The notes below the pieces were generated by a model, which worked only from the letters and a program-made list of their open reading frames with translations, was not told the DNA's origin and did no database searches. Below are positions 11,066 to 23,123 of a DNA stretch of 52,615 bases, piece by piece. The stretch lies in the NCBI GenBank assembly GCA_003049485.1, contig PYST01000286.1, positions 1 to 52,615 on the forward strand, given 5' to 3'. The translations under genes and the position numbers were made by a program. Source of the stretch: Ophioceras dolichostomum. Its lineage: Eukaryota; Ascomycota; Sordariomycetes; Magnaporthales; Ophioceraceae. The first letter of the stretch is position 1. Each line of letters begins with the position of its first letter.

Positions 11066-13729
11066 GATGGGTTAATGCAAAGGGTGGGGGAACCAGGAAG
11101 GCGATCGCCAGGGTCTCCCGTTTCGTGTGTCCCGGGCTTTCCTGCCGGCCGAGCTTGTTGGTGGTGGATAGGTGGATAGTGGAGGATGGGTGTAAACTCT
11201 GTCGAGAAACAACGGAACGAAAAGCTCCTTTCGCTCTTCGCCTCCCCTCTTTGTATCTCTCTGGGTGAGTGTGAGTGCGAATCCCCTAAAATCAACCAAC
11301 TGGACTGGACCGGGCAAAACAAAAAAGACTCCCGGCCCAGAAAGTGAGAGCACGAGAATGCTCCCACACCAATCCACCACTGCAAGCTCCAGCAAAACGA
11401 AACAATAGCTGCTGTGGTGCGTCTTCGCTCGAGCTATCGTCTAGGCCATAGCAAAGGGACACAAGTTTGCGAACCAATCCCAAGCATCAAAGTATAAATG
11501 ACTCGGGAGATACTCGGCAATCGCCCCAGCAGCAGAAGGTGTAGCGTGCAGTAGTCAGTGAGGATGGTGCGAGCAGCTAGGAGAAGGTGGCTGCCCAACG
11601 AAAGAGTGGCCGGGCAACAACAGGAACGTAAATGCTCGTATTGCTTTGAAGCCAACCCGCAACTCAAAAAATGCACCACTGCAGGGACACAAAGACAAAT
11701 CGCCCCGAGAGCCTAGCTACACCTATCTCTCAAAAAGGGCGGCGGCCGCGGGAGACGGCAGGAAGCATTAACCAACGCGCGGCGCCTTGATGAGATTGAC
11801 CAAGCACGGGAGCCGCCCTGCAGGTCCGGTGCAGTAAGTTGAGGTCGCCGAGCTCAAAGCTTCAAGCGTCTTCCTGCAAGGGGTTGTGGCAAGGTGCTGT
11901 TCGTCACCGAGGCGGGGTCGCTGTGGAATCGGAGGGCGGGATGACCAGGATCTCGAAAAGGGGTCGGTGGGCGACGGGCGTACGTCACGTAGGTGCCGTA
12001 GAGTCGATGGGCTTCTTGAGAACACTGAAGAGATTTTACAAAATCCAAAGGGTTTTGGGCTGGAAAGAAAGGTTGGGCTCACAAAAGCGAGATAGGATAT
12101 GGAGGACTGGCTGGACTTTCAAGAAAAATCCGTCTAGCTCAGCTTTATTTGTTTAGCGTTCCTTGCTGCTAGCTCCTAAACAACAAGCAAGAACGAAAGA
12201 AAAATAAACAAGGGTTTTCAGGTTTAGGGCGCACGCCAGGAGACGACGTGTCACGAGGGTCCAGCAGTATTGAAAAGGCGCCCCGAAGCCACCGAATCAC
12301 AGCATCCAGAAGAACATTCCCCATTCCTCAGAGGCAGGCAAAAGACCTCCGTTAGTTTTTCTTTTCAGGGCGGAGAATCACCGCAACTGGCGATGAGTCG
12401 TTCGTTTGCCACCTCAAAGATACGACATGCTTTTTGTTGCAACGGTTCGCAGCGCTGCTGCATTCCTCAACTGGCTAGAACTTTGACAATCCGCCCAATC
12501 AAAGCCCCGAACGGTTACTTGTGCATCCATTCATCAATCAACCGTTCGTCGGCGACGATGCGATGCAACCCCACCCGATCTTCGGCTCCGGCGCGGGTCG
12601 CTTTCTTCCAGCCGGCCAGTCGGACCAGTCGGCGTTCATCCTTGAGAATGTGGTATTCTTCTCCGTCCATACATCTCAAATATCTACTTGGATTTGTTGC
12701 GACTTGGAAAGCTTTGCTGCGCAGGCAGGCTAGCAAAACGTTGGCCTTGCGCTAGGCTCCAGCTCCCCTCTTTGTTAGTGACGGAAAGCAAAATCTGAAC
12801 ATGCACGACCACGGACGATATCTGCTTCTTCTTTCTTTTTTTTAATTTTTCCTTTGGTTTCCCTGGGTACAGAAAATCCGTTGTACGAGGTACGGTGATG
12901 TCTTGCTCTAGTCTGTTTGGCGTGACGAGTTATAATATGACAAGAAAACTACGATCGCCGATGTCAGAGAAAAAAGAACCTGACGAAATATGTTCGACGG
13001 ATTTCGCATTGCCTCACATCAACTGCCTGCCTGGCGTCTTACCCGCTCGGCTCCCCAAACCCTCAGACCAAGACAGACGAATCTAGGAGGAGCGTTTGGT
13101 GCTACTGCGCCTCGCCCACCAGCTGCCTACCCAGGTACATACATGGCTAGAGGTAGGTAGGTACTCAGTTGTTGCTGTGCTTTTATGCATGTATCACACA
13201 TCATATCATCATCGGCAGTGCTGGCGCGTACAGACGCACAGAGGATCGTCAAGATCTACCTCACTCAGAAGAAGGAAACTAGTGTTTTCAGTATGTCATG
13301 GAAGCACGGCGAGATGCCATCGAGATGCCATGAAGCACATCGATCGAATCACACAAGTGCCTTGTATGAAGTAGGGCAAAGCCGAGTATGTCGTAGCCCT
13401 CTTTGTTGAGGTGCCATTTCTCCAGTCCGGGAGATGTTCTTTCCTTAGAAAAGAGCCCGCTCACAAGGCCGAATAGACAGCCTATGAATGAAAACCTGCT
13501 TTTGTTCTCCTTTTTTTGAACCCTTTTTCCCTGCTCGCTTGTTCTGTGGTCCCTACATCTCCAGAATATGCATGGCAAGCAGGTGCAAAGAACCCGTAAG
13601 CCAACTTGGGGTGAGAGATGTGTTCATCTCCTCCGAAATGTCCATCCTCCCCGAAACTGCCCGCCTATTCACTTTGATCACTCCTGTTGGCCAAATATTT
13701 CCCCTCATCCCCGTCGTGTTCTCTGGTTT
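11066..13729. other. Intergenic DNA, 2.7 kb
   Basis: Lies 5' of the coiled-coil gene and 3' of AOS1, both on the minus strand. Open frames here (for example 161 codons at 12270-12755) are low-complexity or Arg/Ser-rich and resemble no family I know. A TACC/GGTA motif cluster occurs at 13132-13165. No RNA gene is seen. Confidence 0.55.
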
Positions 13730-15127
13730 TTAATCCAGCACAATAGCGGCCTGCTGGGACAAATCCACAGCCGGCATAATCGGCATCATGCCGGGAGCGC
13801 CGAGCATGCCCGCAGCAGCGGCGGAGTTGGCGTCCACGCCGTTCCCCACGGCCGACAAGCTCGACAGCAGGCCGTTGCCGAGCACGCCGTCCGGGTGCAG
13901 GGGGTACATATTCGCCTCCATGGTGTTGCCGTCGAGCACAACCATGTTCTGGATGGGCTGCTGCGTGCGGCCCAGCACGTTGATAACGTCCTGCGCCAGC
14001 TGCCCGCCCAGGATGGCCGACACGGGCGCGACCTCACTGCCCAGGTTCTGGAGGAAGCTGCGCAGGAACTCGGACTTCAGCGTCGACGCCGGCAGGCCCA
14101 GCGCCGTGTGCTTCTGGTGGGCCAGCGTGGTGAAGCGCTCCAAGTCCTCGCGCGTGTGCGCGGGCAGGCGGCCGTTGGGCCTCTCCTGCTGGAACTCCCA
14201 CAGCGCGCGCAGGCACGACAGCGCCGGCGTGACGGTGCGCAGGCGCCGCGGCGACTTGCGGTACTCCTCGGGCAGGCCCGCCGCGTCGGCCAGGGTCCAG
14301 GTCGAGTACAGCTCGCGCTTCGTCACTCGCTCGACCGTCTTGCCGCCCTCCAGCCTCGTGGCGACGTCGACGACCGCCCGCGTCCTGGTCTCGGCCTTCA
14401 CCTGCGTCGCGACGTTGGGCTCGTTGCGCTGGATGACGTAGTCGTGCTCTATGAGATCGGCGAAAATGTAGCCGTACAGGCCGTGCGTGCCCGCGGCGTA
14501 GAACGGCTTGGCGTTCAGGCGCGTGGCCGTGTTGATCAGGTTGAGCGTCTCCGGGTCCAGGTCGGTGGCGATGACCACGTGGAAGGCCGCGAAGTAGCTG
14601 GGACCCTTCGCGCGGATGTCGTCCGTGTCGACGAACACCTTGACGCGCGGGTTGAGCCTGCGGACGTTTGCGCTGGCCGCCTCGGCGCGGTTCATGCCCA
14701 GGTGGCCGTCCTCCTCGGAGAGGAAGAACTGCGCGCCGAAGTCGGCGGGCGTGACGGCTTCGTGGTCTATGATGGTGAGTGAATTTATGCCGGCGAGGAC
14801 TAGGTTCTTGGCGATCTCGCTGGCGAGCGCCTTCATCGAAATGAGCAGCACGTCAGCCGAGCGGATCTTCTCCTGCGCCTGCATCCCCCAGAGTCTAATC
14901 TGGCGGTCGTACAGCGCGATTTCATCTTTGAAAAAAAAGTGTCAGCACCCGTCAGCATTCGTCTGCAGTTTGAGAGGGAGTTTACGAGGGGGGAGGGCCG
15001 TAATGCAATGTTAATGCATACCTGCACTGATGCCGCCGCCGTCAGCTGGCAGAGCTGCGCCGTCGGCCTCGACTGGCACGAGGGCGGCCGGTGGTGGCAT
15101 GTCGCCCTCCTGCGCTGGAAGCGCCAT
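13730..15127 (-). CDS. AOS1: SUMO-activating enzyme E1 subunit AOS1 (SAE1/Rad31 family)
   Basis: Two exons on the minus strand: 15127-15022 and 14925-13730, giving 433 residues. The 96-bp intron (GTATGC...CAAAG) has CTGAC branch sites and completes a GAT codon, joining a Pro/Ala-rich leader to EIALYDRQIRLWGMQAQEK. That is the hallmark N-terminus of ThiF-fold E1 half-enzymes (RQIRLWG at about 43-49). Next come the nucleotide-site strand and helix (LLISMKALASEIAKN, about 62-76), IDHEAVTPADFGAQFF, and the C-terminal adenylation half with SEVAPVSAILGGQLAQDVI. As in this subunit family there is no catalytic cysteine domain; that is carried by the partner UBA2. The pair adenylates and loads SUMO. 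The usual glycines of the nucleotide loop are partly replaced by Ser and Ala, which I recall as common in fungal AOS1. It is divergent from the next gene. Confidence 0.93.
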
Positions 15128-16530
15128 TCTCTGTGGGCGGGCAAGAGCGATAGATGTCTCGGCAATGTTGAACTAAGGTGCAAAGATTGGGGTGTTGGCC
15201 GGGTCAGACAGTTAAGGCTGAGGCTGGTCGCTGGAGGTGCTGCGAACCTCAGTAGTTGCTGGGATAACCGACAGGGGAGGTAGCTCTTGGCATGAGAGAA
15301 GGTGAAGGAGAATCGAGAATTAACTCCAAAAACGCCGAGGGAAGGCAACCAACCTATCGCCCAACGCGTGCCGTTTGTCAGATAATTATAGGTTGTATAA
15401 AAATGTATGTCAAGGATCAACAACGTTTACAGGTGCTGGGAGGAGATGCTGATGTGGTTGCATCCATTGAGATCTCGGTATCCGGTAGCCTTGCATCCAT
15501 TCACTGACCTCTGAACTTGCGTTGGCACAATGAAAAACGCCCGCCTGCAAAGAGCTCGATTTGAATGGCTGCAGCTCGAAATTCGATCCCATAAATTGGC
15601 AGACTCCACTAGAGGCAGATTTACCAAATGGAGATATTGTGAATATTCTGAAATGTCACGGCCCTCAAATCTTCCATCGGCTGGACACAGAGACATGAGC
15701 TTTCTAAACAACAGGCAGGCAGAAGCAGCTAAGTCCGGGAGATAGGAACCTTTGGAACGTGGAACGCGATTTGACGCATGTTTAAGTGGTACTGGAGGTA
15801 TCAGCCGTCGGGGCGCCATTTTAGCCTCATGCGGTGAGGTTACCTGGTATCTTACTAACAGTCAGACCCGACTGCAGCGAAGTTCGGTAAGAGAAACCCC
15901 GCCGCCGTACGTAGGGAAAAACAGCAAGCAGGAGCGGCCCATTCCCAGGCCTGGGAAACTCCCGTTTCCTCCCTTTCTCACCCTCCCACCCTAAGCGCCT
16001 GTCTGTCGATCGATCGACCTTGCCTTACCTCCCGTCGTCTTCCCACCTCTGCTTTTTGAAACTACCAACTTCCAACAAACGAGATTCTCGCGCTTGTGTA
16101 TCTCCCAGCGAATCGGACCAACCGAAAGTCTGCAGCCTTTTCTTTCTTGCTTTGTCATTTTCGCTGCTCACGGACGAGGCTTCTCCCTCTGTCTCTCCTC
16201 TTTCTATTGCTTTTCACTTGCGTGCCCCATTTTGCCTTGTTTCATGACACGACCTCTTTGCTTGCTTCCTAAATCGAAAGGGCCCCCCAATATTAGCTGT
16301 CTACTAGCCACCCGCCGACCGGATCACGAGAAAGGACGTATTCTCTGCACTCCAAGCTTGATCTCCTGATCATACAGTCACTCTGTTGGTGGTTTTGAGC
16401 GGGGTATCTTTTTCCATGCCAGCTTTCACTTAGTCCGTCCCGAAGAGAGGTTCGGTTCGGGGTTCTACTGCCGTCACAAGCTACAGGCATTCCCCGTACC
16501 TTCGTCGGCTCGGCCCCATTGCGTGCCTTG
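15128..16530. promoter_or_regulatory. Divergent promoter region between AOS1 and the 16531 gene
   Basis: These 1.4 kb separate two divergent start codons. The right half (about 15950-16260) is strongly pyrimidine-rich on the plus strand, as is typical of promoters and leaders of constitutively expressed filamentous-fungal genes. No coding frame is convincing. Confidence 0.45.
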
Positions 16531-18645
16531 ATGGTGAGTCGAATCTTTCTTTCTGTGAACGCCATTTTTGTACGAAACATCGTCGGTCCCAACGCATTCT
16601 CGTCCCCTTGTTGTTCTTATCTGCGACCACGGCCGACCACCTCCTTCTTGGGGGGGTTTCGCTCCCTCCGTGTGTGACCTGTCCGCCCTCCTCTCACATC
16701 TGCCTTCTACCGCACATTGTGCTACTGGGTGTTTCCCAACGCCGTTTCACACTCGCTATTGGCCCCGCCAGCTGCTGCCTCATCGCTGACCTCAGCCCTT
16801 CTCCTCACTCACAGTCTGGGGATCGCCAGCAGCCATCGAGGCAGTCCTACGAGGACTTGGTCCGCTCGATCATCCATGACCGCCCGCCAGAGGAGGTTAG
16901 CCCGTCAGGAGAACTACGCCGCTTCGTAGAGCGGTACTACCGAAACCCCGATCTCAACAACGACAGCGACACAAACACCACCACTACCCAGGCCCCGCGT
17001 AGCACCGGCGATACATCAGCAAACGCCGGCCCGTCCCGCAACCTGCAGCGGCGATTCTCCCGCGAGCCGTCGTTCTCCAGCCACGAACCCTACTCCCCTA
17101 TCAGCGCTACCCCGTCACCAGGCCTGCCTCCTCTGCGGTTGTACTCCTCTAGACCGGCACCCGGAGACATGGCATCAGGCAATAGCGGATCCAACGGGCT
17201 ATCGCCTGGGTTCCCCTGGGCCCGCTCGAGTCGGCATCGCTCAGGTGCGCCCAGAAGCGCCAGCTACAGTGATTCTGGGTTTGCCCTGAACCCTTTCCAG
17301 TTGAGCTTCACCTTCCCACCGCCCTCGCCGCCTCTCATGTCGCCACCAACCCATGCAGGCGAGGACCCCATCGAGGACAGCCGGCGCGCGAAGCGTCGGA
17401 AGCTCGACTCGTCCAACCCCGCCGCGCCACCCTTCAAGGGATTCAGGTATGGCAGGTACGGCCAGGTCGAGCCGGGCCAGCTCGAAATGGAGATTGTGAG
17501 TTGCGATGGCGGCATCTACCGGGAAGGGTGGAGCGCCCACGCTCCCGAGAACATCTTGAAGAACGACAACTCGGTATACTGCACCAAATCTAGCAAGTGC
17601 AACATCGTTCTGCGCCACCAGGGCGCCACCGTCTTCAGCCTGTCAGAGCTGATAATCCTGGCGCCCACGTCCATGCGGGACTACTCTAGCCCGTGAGTGC
17701 TACTTTGGTGCTTCCCGTCAAAGATTCCTGACATGATAGCCAGAATCTTTTCTGCAGCGCTACCGAGATCACTACTAACAAGCCGTCACGCTATACAGCG
17801 TACGAGAGGGCATGGTGTTCGTTTCAATGAACAACGACGAGCTCCTGAACCGGACAGCGCAGTATCAGATACAATATGGCAATCCCGGAACACTTGGGGG
17901 TGGTGCTTCGGAGCGGCCCCATCGGATGCCAGCCGTGATGTCCGTCAGGCACTCGGACAACGACCCCCAATTCATCAGGATCCAGGGCCACTCCCTCCAC
18001 AGACTGCGCGACGACCTAGACGATCATCATCGGGTGGCCCAGTACCCGCCCGAGTTCACCATCGCGCCGCCGCCGTTCCACGTCACCACCGAGTGCAGCG
18101 ACGAGGACGACGACGCGGCCGCCGCCGGCGATGGCGGCAACGGCGGCAACGGCGGCAACCCCAGCGGTGGTGGTGGTGACCGCCGCAGCAGCACCGACAG
18201 CCGCCACCGCAGCAGCAGGCGGACGCCGAACCGCATCGGCGCCCTGCCCTTCGAGAGCGAGAGCAGCGACGACTGGACCTCGCACGTCGACGACTATGCC
18301 GGCGTCAGCATCCGGCGCACCGTGGGAGGAGGAGGAGGGGGAAACGGTGGCGGCAGCGGCAACGGCGACCAGTCCCTGGAGGACGCCATCGAGGCGTCGC
18401 AGCTGGCCACGCAGGAGGCCGTGCGGGCCGTCGGAGGCGAGCTCCTGGCGCCGCACGCCAGGTTCAACATCGAGAAGGACAAGAGCAAGTGCACCATCCG
18501 CTTCGACCCGCCCGTCTCGGGCCGCTTCATCCTGCTCAAGATGTGGAGCACCCACATGGACCCTACTCAGAACATCGACATCAGGGGCGTCATCGCTAGG
18601 GGGTTTGCGGGGCCGCGGTATTTCCCTGCCTTGGAGCGGCGTTAA
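16531..18645 (+). CDS. Unrecognised protein with a possible split beta-sandwich domain
   Basis: Best model: a 3-nt first exon (the ATG at 16531-16533, directly followed by GTGAGT), then exons 16815-17692 and 17799-18645, giving 575 residues. Both introns have good branch sites (CTGAC, CTAAC); the second joins DYSSP to VREGMVFVSMNN. Residues 2-20 (SGDRQQPSRQSYEDLVRSI) begin a probably disordered Ser/Pro-rich region with a basic RRAKRRK stretch that could be a nuclear localisation signal. A compact segment (about 215-330) contains NSVYCTKSSKCNIVLRH and FSLSELIILAP. After an acidic, Gly/Asn-rich linker, a second compact segment (about 514-575) contains FNIEKDKSKCTIRF and RFILLKMWSTHM. These two parts could be strands of one galactose-binding-like sandwich interrupted by the linker, but this is inference. 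I do not recognise the family. Confidence 0.8.
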
Positions 18646-19733
18646 GTTACGTCCCTCGTCTTATGTTGGCGCGGGTACAACGATTATCTATCTACCTTAG
18701 TATCTGGTTAGTTGAGAGCGAGGATTCATCGGCAAAGCCTCGTCGGCAAGGGCTTCGCCGCATCCGGCGTCTCTATATTCACTATCACTGCATTCATCAT
18801 CGCTGCGTTCATTTCGCTGCCCTGACTTTCGTCGCTCCTTTTCATCCTTCTTGCCCACTATGCATTGATGGAAGAGGAAGTTCTTTTCTTATCTCCTGGT
18901 ACATCACTTGAGGGAACTATCACCAACGGGAACGGGAGTGCGGGCATGATTTTGAGGCGTATATTAGGCTTTGTGGACTGCCATATCTTCACGTCGGTGG
19001 ACAGTACGGAAGCTTTGTTTTGGTGACCTGGAACCTTAAAAGACGGCGACATGTTTATATGGGTTGTGGCGATGCTTTTTGTCTTGTCTTCCCATGGCTC
19101 AGTAACATAGTGCTGCTCTTGTTCATCGAATTGACAGCTCTTCTCCCTATTCCTCGGTCGTCAGCTGGTTCGTTGTAATTAATGTACATTTACAAGATCG
19201 TCAGGCTGTGGGAGATCATTATGAGCCATACCGTTATTACCCCTTCTTGCAATCGGACTCAGACTACGATTTGTCAGCCCCGCGCTAGCGGTGCCTTCTG
19301 AGGAGTCACGAATGTGGCGTAGCTCCCCTGCACCAATTCTGTGTGCCTTGTCAGCTGTATGGAAAGAAGAGCCTCAGATTCTCAGAATTGCCAATCCGGG
19401 CAATAGAATTGGACTGAGTCATCGGAGAACCATTGTGAAGCTAATAGCACCTTAGTTTTACTACGGTTCTGGGCTGTGTGGAAAGAGTGCATCTCGTTGG
19501 AGCACACGACAGGGCCAAAGGCGAGCAAGATTTATAAGAGCGGGGCAGACCCTGTGAAGTTGCAGCGGAAAAATTCCAGAACCAGCATCACAAGCAAGCA
19601 TCATCACCAAGGCATCAAACCAGAGCTTGCTGCGTTTCTCCGAAGACACAGCACTCCTCTCTAAATTTCCTCCCGTCCCTCCCCTCCTCTCCAGCCAGAT
19701 CGTCTTAGAGCACGCCCAGATACAAACACAATC
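18646..19733. other. Intergenic DNA between two plus-strand genes
   Basis: Contains the 3' flank of the preceding gene and the promoter of TIF6. A TATA-like TTTATAAG lies at about 19530, and a pyrimidine-rich tract (about 19660-19710) precedes the TIF6 start. No other gene is seen. Confidence 0.5.
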
Positions 19734-20776
19734 ATGGCTGTCCGCGCTCAATTCGAGAACTCCAACGAGTGAGTCCCCCACCGTTACTATTCCTCCACCC
19801 CGCGCCACTGGTGTCGGCCTCACGAACCCCGCGCCTTCCTTTCAAGAACGACGATGGCGGTACGGCGCGCAGGTTCTACAACGAAGGAGAACACGCCAGC
19901 ACCAGCAGCGGAAATGAATCAGAAAGACCTCAAGAACCATAGATGTACTGGACTGACCAGAAGCACTTTTGCGGTTTACAACAGGGTCGGCGTCTTCGCT
20001 ACACTCACAAACTCTTATTCGCTAGTCGCCATCGGTGCGAGCGAAAACTTCTACAGCGTCTTCGAGTCCGAACTGCAGGACGTCATTCCGATTTGCAGGA
20101 CGACCATCGGGGGCATGAGGATAGTGGGCCGGTTGACTGCTGGGTAAGCATAACATCAGGAAGCAGAAGTACCTAGGTACCTAAGGTAGACAACTAACAC
20201 CACGACATCGTGTGACATACAATAAACAGCAACCGCAAAGGCCTACTAGTCCCAACCAGCACAACCGACCAAGAGCTCCAGCACCTCCGCAACAGCCTCC
20301 CCGACTCCGTCAAGATCCAGCGCATCGAGGAGCGCCTCTCCGCCCTCGGCAACGTCATCGCGACGAACGACCACATCGCCCTCGTGCACCCGGACCTGGA
20401 GCGCGAGACGGAGGAGATCATCTCTGACGTCCTGGGCGTGGAGGTCTTCCGGCAGACGGTGGCCGACAACGTCCTGGTGGGCTCCTACATGTCGCTCTCG
20501 AACCAGGGCGGGCTCGTCCACCCGAAGACGTCGATCCAGGACCAGGACGAGCTCAGCAGCCTGCTGCAGGTGCCCCTCGTGGCCGGCTCGATCAATAGGG
20601 GCAGCAACGTGGTAGGCGCGGGCATGGTGGTCAACGACTGGATGGCCGTGGCCGGGCTCGACACCACGGCCACGGAGCTGAGCGTCGTCGAGAGCGTGTT
20701 CAGGCTCGGAGAGGGTAACGGGCCGAGCAATATCAATACGGGCATGAAGGACACGATGGTAGAATCGTTTTATTGA
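19734..20776 (+). CDS. TIF6: Eukaryotic translation initiation factor 6 (eIF6/TIF6)
   Basis: Three exons: 19734-19768, 19985-20143 and 20230-20776, giving 246 residues, the usual eIF6 length. Splicing rebuilds the canonical N-terminus MAVRAQFENSNEVGVFATLT and the joint GRLTAGNRKGLLVP; branch sites CTGAC and CTAAC precede the acceptors. The five quasi-repeats of the pentein fold follow, with landmarks IGASENFYSVFE, SLPDSVKIQRIEERLSALGN, TNDHIALVHPD, ADNVLVGSYMSLSN, PLVAGSINRGSNVVGAGMVV and the C-terminal MKDTMVESFY. eIF6 binds the 60S subunit, blocks premature joining to 40S and is needed for 60S biogenesis in the nucleolus. The exon structure, with an initial coding exon of only 35 nt, is typical of filamentous fungi. 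Its 3' end faces the large gene at 23124. Confidence 0.97.
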
Positions 20777-22604
20777 GTTTTTTTCTTCTGAATCAGAGAG
20801 AAGAAGAAAAGATAAAGAAAATATAATTAAATCTAATTCTACAGAAAAGCAAAGCAAGCGTCTGGCGGAGCGCTGCGTGACATCGAAGCGTTTTTCATCA
20901 TGTCATGGGCACCACTAGCATCTATATAACTACCAGCATCAGGCACGACGAGTGAGAGATGTCGACTCAGGTCCAGCCGGGACGAGCTGAGCAGGTAGTG
21001 TGCGTGCTCCAGTTCGTTCGATCCACTCGAGGAGCTGCATTCTTGAGCACAACACAACTCCAACCCTACTACCTTTAAACTCTAGGTGAGTATCAAGCTT
21101 GCAAGGACTACCAAGCCTTCTGACCAAACTAGGTAAGTACGTTGCTCGGGTACGCCAAGGTATATGTATCGTAGATGATCTCTACCCATCGCTTTCCCCT
21201 CATTAAGAGATGGGTAGGTAGGTAGTCACTGGCCTGGTGAATGGATGACATGGCTGTATTCAAGCTTCTTGATGCAGATGACCCTACTCGCTCCCCGCCC
21301 GAGTGCTCGGCGGTCATCATCATCGTGATCTGGAGGACCGTGATCTGATCAACGAAAGGAATAGACAGCTAGGGAGATAAAAAATGCTCTCTAATCTAGG
21401 TAACTACCTAACTACCTACCCACCTAGTCAGCCCACATCTCGCAAAACATCGTGCAGCTTCCAGTCATATGGCTCACGCCCAGCTCGTAGTGGTAATGTA
21501 GTTCATCCTCTTCACACCTTCAACTACGTCCTTCCCTCCCTGACCTTCTGTCTTTCTCCCTCGTAACTTCAGAAGGCAGCAGCCCAACCAAGGTAGTGAC
21601 CTCCTGCCTCCTTGGAAGCATGTATCAACTTCATGTCGGCCACATCCCATCATCCTCTCTCCGAGCAGAAACTCGCGCGTCCGTCCAACCCAAGAAAGGG
21701 CTCGTAGCCAGTGGGGAAACGGATCGAGCACCAGTACTTACCTACCTTGGTAGGTACCTATGTATGTATCAAGCCAAAGACGTGCCATGATGACACGTCC
21801 ATCACGAAGGGTACCGACAGCGGGCAGCTATCTCTCGACTAACTGAAGACAGAAGAAACCAGAGCACAGGCAGGCAGGCAAACCCAATGAGCAAAAAGTC
21901 CCATTCGTAGGTAATAAGTAGGTACCTGATCTACCCCCCTTTCTTCCATTTCTTTGCTTCCTTTCTGTACTCTCGAAGCGTAATGTAGATCGGATGAGAT
22001 AGGTGCGAGGTACTGAGAGTTGGAGTTGGGGTTCCTGGCCAGTCACAGTCAAAGAACAAGAGACGGGGAGAGAAAGAAAGAGAGAGCCCATGTGTGACGT
22101 CGGTATCAATATGTGAGTAGGTAGGTACGCCACTTGTTCCTCCCCAAGGTTGTTGCGAAGTGCAAAGCGTCTGTCTAGGCAGGCAGTGGCGCGGTCGTCG
22201 CTCACTTGCTTTACGCACCAATAACAACCGTACATTCTAAGGTCGTCGACGAGCCGACCAGACTGATGACGGCGATTTTAAGTGATAGCTCCAGGCGATA
22301 GGGAGTCAAGTCGGTAAAGTGGGTAGGTAGGTAGTCATTAAACCGGCCGGCTAGCCCAGCCCGCCTTCTCGACTAACCGGCCATATGTAGACAAACAAGA
22401 GGAGAGAAAAAAAAACAAGACCAAAAACAGAGGAAGAAATGAAGAAAGCAGGGAAAACGCCAGAGAATGAGGAAGGAGAAAAAAAAGGCAGAAAAAAGAG
22501 AAAACACAGAATGCAAGCAAGTCCCTCTTTTTTGCTCCGTTGCATACCATCCATCCATAACCATCCAAATTATTCCGTTCCTGTACACATATTAAAACAA
22601 AGAC

Positions 22605-22635
<31 letters not shown>

Positions 22636-23123
22636 NNNNNNNNNNNGGGGGGGGGGGGTGATTCTTTCCCAACGCCGATATCCCCGTCTAATAACAATCA
22701 TACGAAGCGTGACGACGGGGAGGTTGATGCAAAAAGCCGTGTAGGCCGTGTAGGCTGTTATGTGCGCAGAGAGGCACCTACTCTCATGCAAAAAGGAGAT
22801 GACAAGGAAACCGAACGAAAAAAAAAGCAAGAAAGTGAAAAAAAAGTGATGTTTCCTTTCCGAACATATGTGAGGGAGGAGGTCGTTGGGGAGGATATCT
22901 ATCGTATGGCTTAGTCGGGCGATGGATGATCAGGGCCTAGGAGAGCGCATTTTCATGTGTTCTTCTGCCATTCGAAAATCCATGTGGGAGGTGGTGGTCT
23001 CGGTACCGCTCGGCGTACGGCTCCGCTCCAATAAGCCCGTCCGTTCATCTGTCCATCCCATAATCTATCCCCCCTCCCTCTATCATTCACCCCCCCTTCT
23101 GCGCTTCAGCCACCTCTCCTTAT
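20777..23123. other. Convergent intergenic DNA with an assembly gap
   Basis: 3' flanks of TIF6 and of the large minus-strand gene. The stretch is dense in short TACC/GGTA motifs (about 21126-21136, 21212-21226, 21395-21427, 21735-21770, 21907-21927, 22116-22130, 22321-22335). It includes poly(A)-rich runs (22405-22505) and the N gap. No gene is seen. Confidence 0.6.
22615..22658. other. Assembly gap (N 22636-22646) inside a poly-G run
   Basis: Eleven N bases are flanked by 21 G on the left and 12 G on the right, just after a T run. This looks like a homopolymer the sequencing could not resolve, so the true length of the G tract is unknown. The proline-run open frames across it are artefacts. 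Confidence 0.95.

Noticed and set aside
12270..12755. 161-codon frame in the 2.7-kb gap
   Set aside because: Arg/Ser-rich, overlapped by frames on the other strand, no recognisable domain.
13568..14782. 404-codon plus-strand frame over AOS1
   Set aside because: Antisense shadow of the AOS1 exon, with Arg/Val/Leu-rich composition typical of such frames.
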